64,000 bases of DNA from Erythrobacter sp. (lineage in GTDB: Bacteria; Pseudomonadota; Alphaproteobacteria; Sphingomonadales; Sphingomonadaceae). The stretch covers positions 80,385 to 144,384 of the forward strand of contig JAILWQ010000002.1 in assembly GCA_025698865.1 (NCBI GenBank). The letters run 5' to 3'. Made by a program: the position numbers and the translations under genes. The notes beneath the pieces are model-generated. The model was not told where the DNA came from. It searched no databases and saw only the letters and a list, made by a program, of their open reading frames with translations. This document shows positions 62,485-64,000 of the stretch, in pieces; position 1 is the first letter of the stretch; each line of letters opens with the position of its first letter.

Positions 62485-62994
62485 ATGCGCGACATGATCA
62501 GGATATCCCTCGCCGCGCTGCTTTTCGCGATCCTGCCGGCCTGCAGTCAGCAGGATTCGACGACGGAGGATCTCGCCGCCGAAGCGGCGGGCGCCGGCGG
62601 GGCGGCACAGGCCACTGAAGAGCTGGTCGAGGACGATCCATCCGAACTGCCGAGCGAGTTCACCCGCACCGCGTGGCGCGTCACTGCCGAGAACGGCGCG
62701 CGCTACACCACCTATCTCGACGAGGGCGGGCGCTATCGCGACTATCGCAACGGCGACCCGTGGCAGACCGGAAGCTGGGAAACCGATAGCGAGGACCGCC
62801 TCTGCTTCCTCCCCGATCCGGAAGGCGGGGTGCTGCGCTGCTGGCATCCCGACCGGATGCAGAGCGACGAGCGGATGATCGCCTCCAACGCGGACGACAA
62901 GCGCATCCGCCTGGACCGCGCCGATTACAGCCCGCCCGCCGACGCTGGGGCAGCTGCCGAAGCCGGCGCCGAAGCGGACACGAACGCGGGGTGA
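62485..62994 (+). CDS. Putative lipoprotein preceding an ABC transporter
   Basis: A 169-residue predicted lipoprotein. Lipobox ILPAC gives C20. A low-complexity linker (DSTTEDLAAEAAGAGGAAQA) leads to a small domain (WRVTAENGARYTTYLDEGGR, WQTGSWETDSEDRLCFLPD, GGVLRCWHPDRM) with two cysteines, then an Ala/Glu tail. The GTG of the next gene overlaps its stop (GTGA). Function unknown; it may be unrelated to the transporter despite the overlap. An alternative ATG lies 9 bases downstream. Confidence 0.65.
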   Translation: MRDMIRISLAALLFAILPACSQQDSTTEDLAAEAAGAGGAAQATEELVEDDPSELPSEFTRTAWRVTAENGARYTTYLDEGGRYRDYRNGDPWQTGSWETDSEDRLCFLPDPEGGVLRCWHPDRMQSDERMIASNADDKRIRLDRADYSPPADAGAAAEAGAEADTNAG

Positions 62995-63758
62995 GCGCAC
63001 CCGCCGACGCCTTTCTCGAATTCCGCGATATCGCCAGAACCTACGGCCATGTGAGAGCGGTCGACGGCGTGTCGGCGGCAATCGCCCCCGGCGAGTTCGT
63101 CGCGCTGGTCGGAGCATCGGGATCGGGCAAGTCCACCCTGCTCAAGACCGTCAATCGGCTGGTCGTGCCCGACAGCGGATCGGTCTTGCTCGAAGGCACG
63201 GACGTGTCCGATCTCGCACCACCGGTCCTGCGGCGGCGGATCGGCTACGTCTTCCAGGGCATCGGCCTGTTCCCCCACATGTCCGTGGGCGAGAACATCG
63301 CCATCGGTCCGCGCCTTGCCGGAAAGCGCCTTCCCGACGCGCGGATCGCCGAACTGCTCGAGCTGGTCGAACTCGATCCGGGCGTCAGGAGCCGGATGCC
63401 CGACGCGCTTTCGGGCGGCCAGCGCCAGCGCGTCGGCGTGGCGCGGGCGCTGGCGGGCGAGCCGCACCTGCTCCTGATGGACGAACCCTTCGGCGCGCTC
63501 GATCCGATCACGCGTGACGCGCTGGGCGAACGGGTGCTGCGGCTCCACGAACGCCTCCGCCTGACCACCGTCATGGTCACGCACGACATGGCCGAGGCGT
63601 TGCTGCTCGCAAGCCGGGTGCTGGTGATGGATAGCGGCGCGATCGTCGCCGACGAGACGCCGCGCGCGCTGCTGGATGGCGCGGGCGGCCGGATCGCGCA
63701 GGATCTGGTCGCGGTGCCGCGCGAGCAGGCGAAGCGGCTGGCGGGCCTTTCGGCATGA
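62991..63758 (+). CDS. Osmoprotectant-type ABC transporter ATP-binding protein
   Basis: A 255-residue ATPase of the glycine betaine/choline (OpuCA/ProV-like) class. Walker A is GASGSGKST, the signature DALSGGQRQRVGVARALAGE, Walker B LLLMDEPFGALDPITRD; VGYVFQGIGLFPHMSVGEN-like text (here RIGYVFQGIGLFPHMSVGE) is typical of this class. The CBS domains of long OpuA-type ATPases are absent. It starts with GTG overlapping the preceding lipoprotein and overlaps the permease start (ATGA). Substrate inferred from similarity. Confidence 0.88.
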   Translation: MSAPADAFLEFRDIARTYGHVRAVDGVSAAIAPGEFVALVGASGSGKSTLLKTVNRLVVPDSGSVLLEGTDVSDLAPPVLRRRIGYVFQGIGLFPHMSVGENIAIGPRLAGKRLPDARIAELLELVELDPGVRSRMPDALSGGQRQRVGVARALAGEPHLLLMDEPFGALDPITRDALGERVLRLHERLRLTTVMVTHDMAEALLLASRVLVMDSGAIVADETPRALLDGAGGRIAQDLVAVPREQAKRLAGLSA

Positions 63759-64000
63759 ACGGGATCGCAAGCGCGCTTCTGGGCCTCGGCGACAAGCTCG
63801 CCGCGCACGTCCTGCTCTGCGCCGCGGCGATCGCGCTCGGCATCGCGGTGTCCCTGCCGCTGGCGGTGTGGGCGAGCCGCAACGCCGTCGTCGCGCGCAT
63901 CGCGCTGGGTTTCGCCAGCCTCGTCCAGACCATCCCCGCGCTTGCGCTGCTGGCGCTGTTCTTCCCGGTCCTGCTCAGCCTGCGAGCGGTGTTCGGCGAC
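63755..64000 (+). CDS. Osmoprotectant ABC transporter permease (cut by window end)
   Basis: The first 82 codons of a permease, starting at ATG 63755 overlapping the ATPase stop. The hydrophobic sequence (LLCAAAIALGIAVSLPLAVW, then FASLVQTIPALALLALFF) matches the OpuCB-type permease, whose SLVQTIPALALLAL motif is highly conserved. In many bacteria this gene is fused to, or followed by, the substrate-binding protein; that cannot be seen here. Confidence 0.85.
   Translation, partial: MNGIASALLGLGDKLAAHVLLCAAAIALGIAVSLPLAVWASRNAVVARIALGFASLVQTIPALALLALFFPVLLSLRAVFGD

Overview
The window is a high-GC bacterial chromosome segment, dense in genes, with ATG, GTG and TTG starts and many 4-bp stop/start overlaps. 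It is most likely from Alphaproteobacteria, order Sphingomonadales (an Erythrobacteraceae-like genome). This is an inference from gene content: prfA-prmC-DUF4167 order, HWE-type histidine kinases, a CIRCE-controlled groESL, a CDC48/VAT-type AAA ATPase, a leucine-degradation cluster and many short lipoproteins. I saw no rRNA, tRNA, insertion sequence, prophage or CRISPR array. The region reads as core chromosome with some lineage-specific inserts.

Layout. 1-4.3 kb: the 3' end of pyruvate kinase, a SulP anion transporter, a tiny membrane protein, gltX and a proline-rich lipoprotein. 4.3-13.3 kb: rpoC and rpoB on the minus strand with a clear promoter and a leader of about 235 nt. 13.3-15.8 kb: a DUF2975 / small HTH regulator / membrane protein operon preceded by two dyad operators that overlap its promoter, then two related Met/Thr/Pro/Glu-rich lipoproteins. 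15.8-17.2 kb: rplJ-rplL on the plus strand with a structured leader, so the usual rplJL-rpoBC array is split and divergent. 17.2-20.6 kb: a lipoprotein, a PagL-like protein, a MATE exporter and an MscS channel. 20.6-22.8 kb: groES-groEL with a sigma-32-like promoter and CIRCE. 23-28 kb: secreted proteins (DUF4168, a DUF305-LVIVD fusion, a host-attachment-family protein, a class A beta-lactamase-like protein, a lipoprotein).

28-36 kb: polA, translationally coupled to a CHASE3/HWE histidine kinase, then an MscS gene whose 3' end is displaced by an 8-bp tandem duplication, then the CDC48-like ATPase preceded by an attenuator-like leader. 36-39.3 kb: a CoA-transferase operon whose two subunit genes are separated by two lipoprotein genes. 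39.3-46.6 kb (minus strand): hisS, prfA-prmC, DUF4167, lnt and metK, the last with its own operator-like site. 46.7-55.8 kb: an M61 peptidase, ppa, a BON-MscS channel, PmbA, lptB-rpoN and small membrane proteins. 55.9-64 kb: a periplasmic 5'-nucleotidase, an isovaleryl-CoA dehydrogenase / membrane protein / methylcrotonyl-CoA carboxylase-beta operon, a GAF-PAS-HWE kinase, a lipoprotein, and the start of an osmoprotectant-type ABC transporter running off the window.

The strongest points for follow-up are the 8-bp duplication that splits the second mscS, the tandem operators in front of the DUF2975/HTH operon, the attenuator or small RNA in front of the CDC48-like gene, and the DUF305-LVIVD fusion. 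I found no complete new defence or mobile system.
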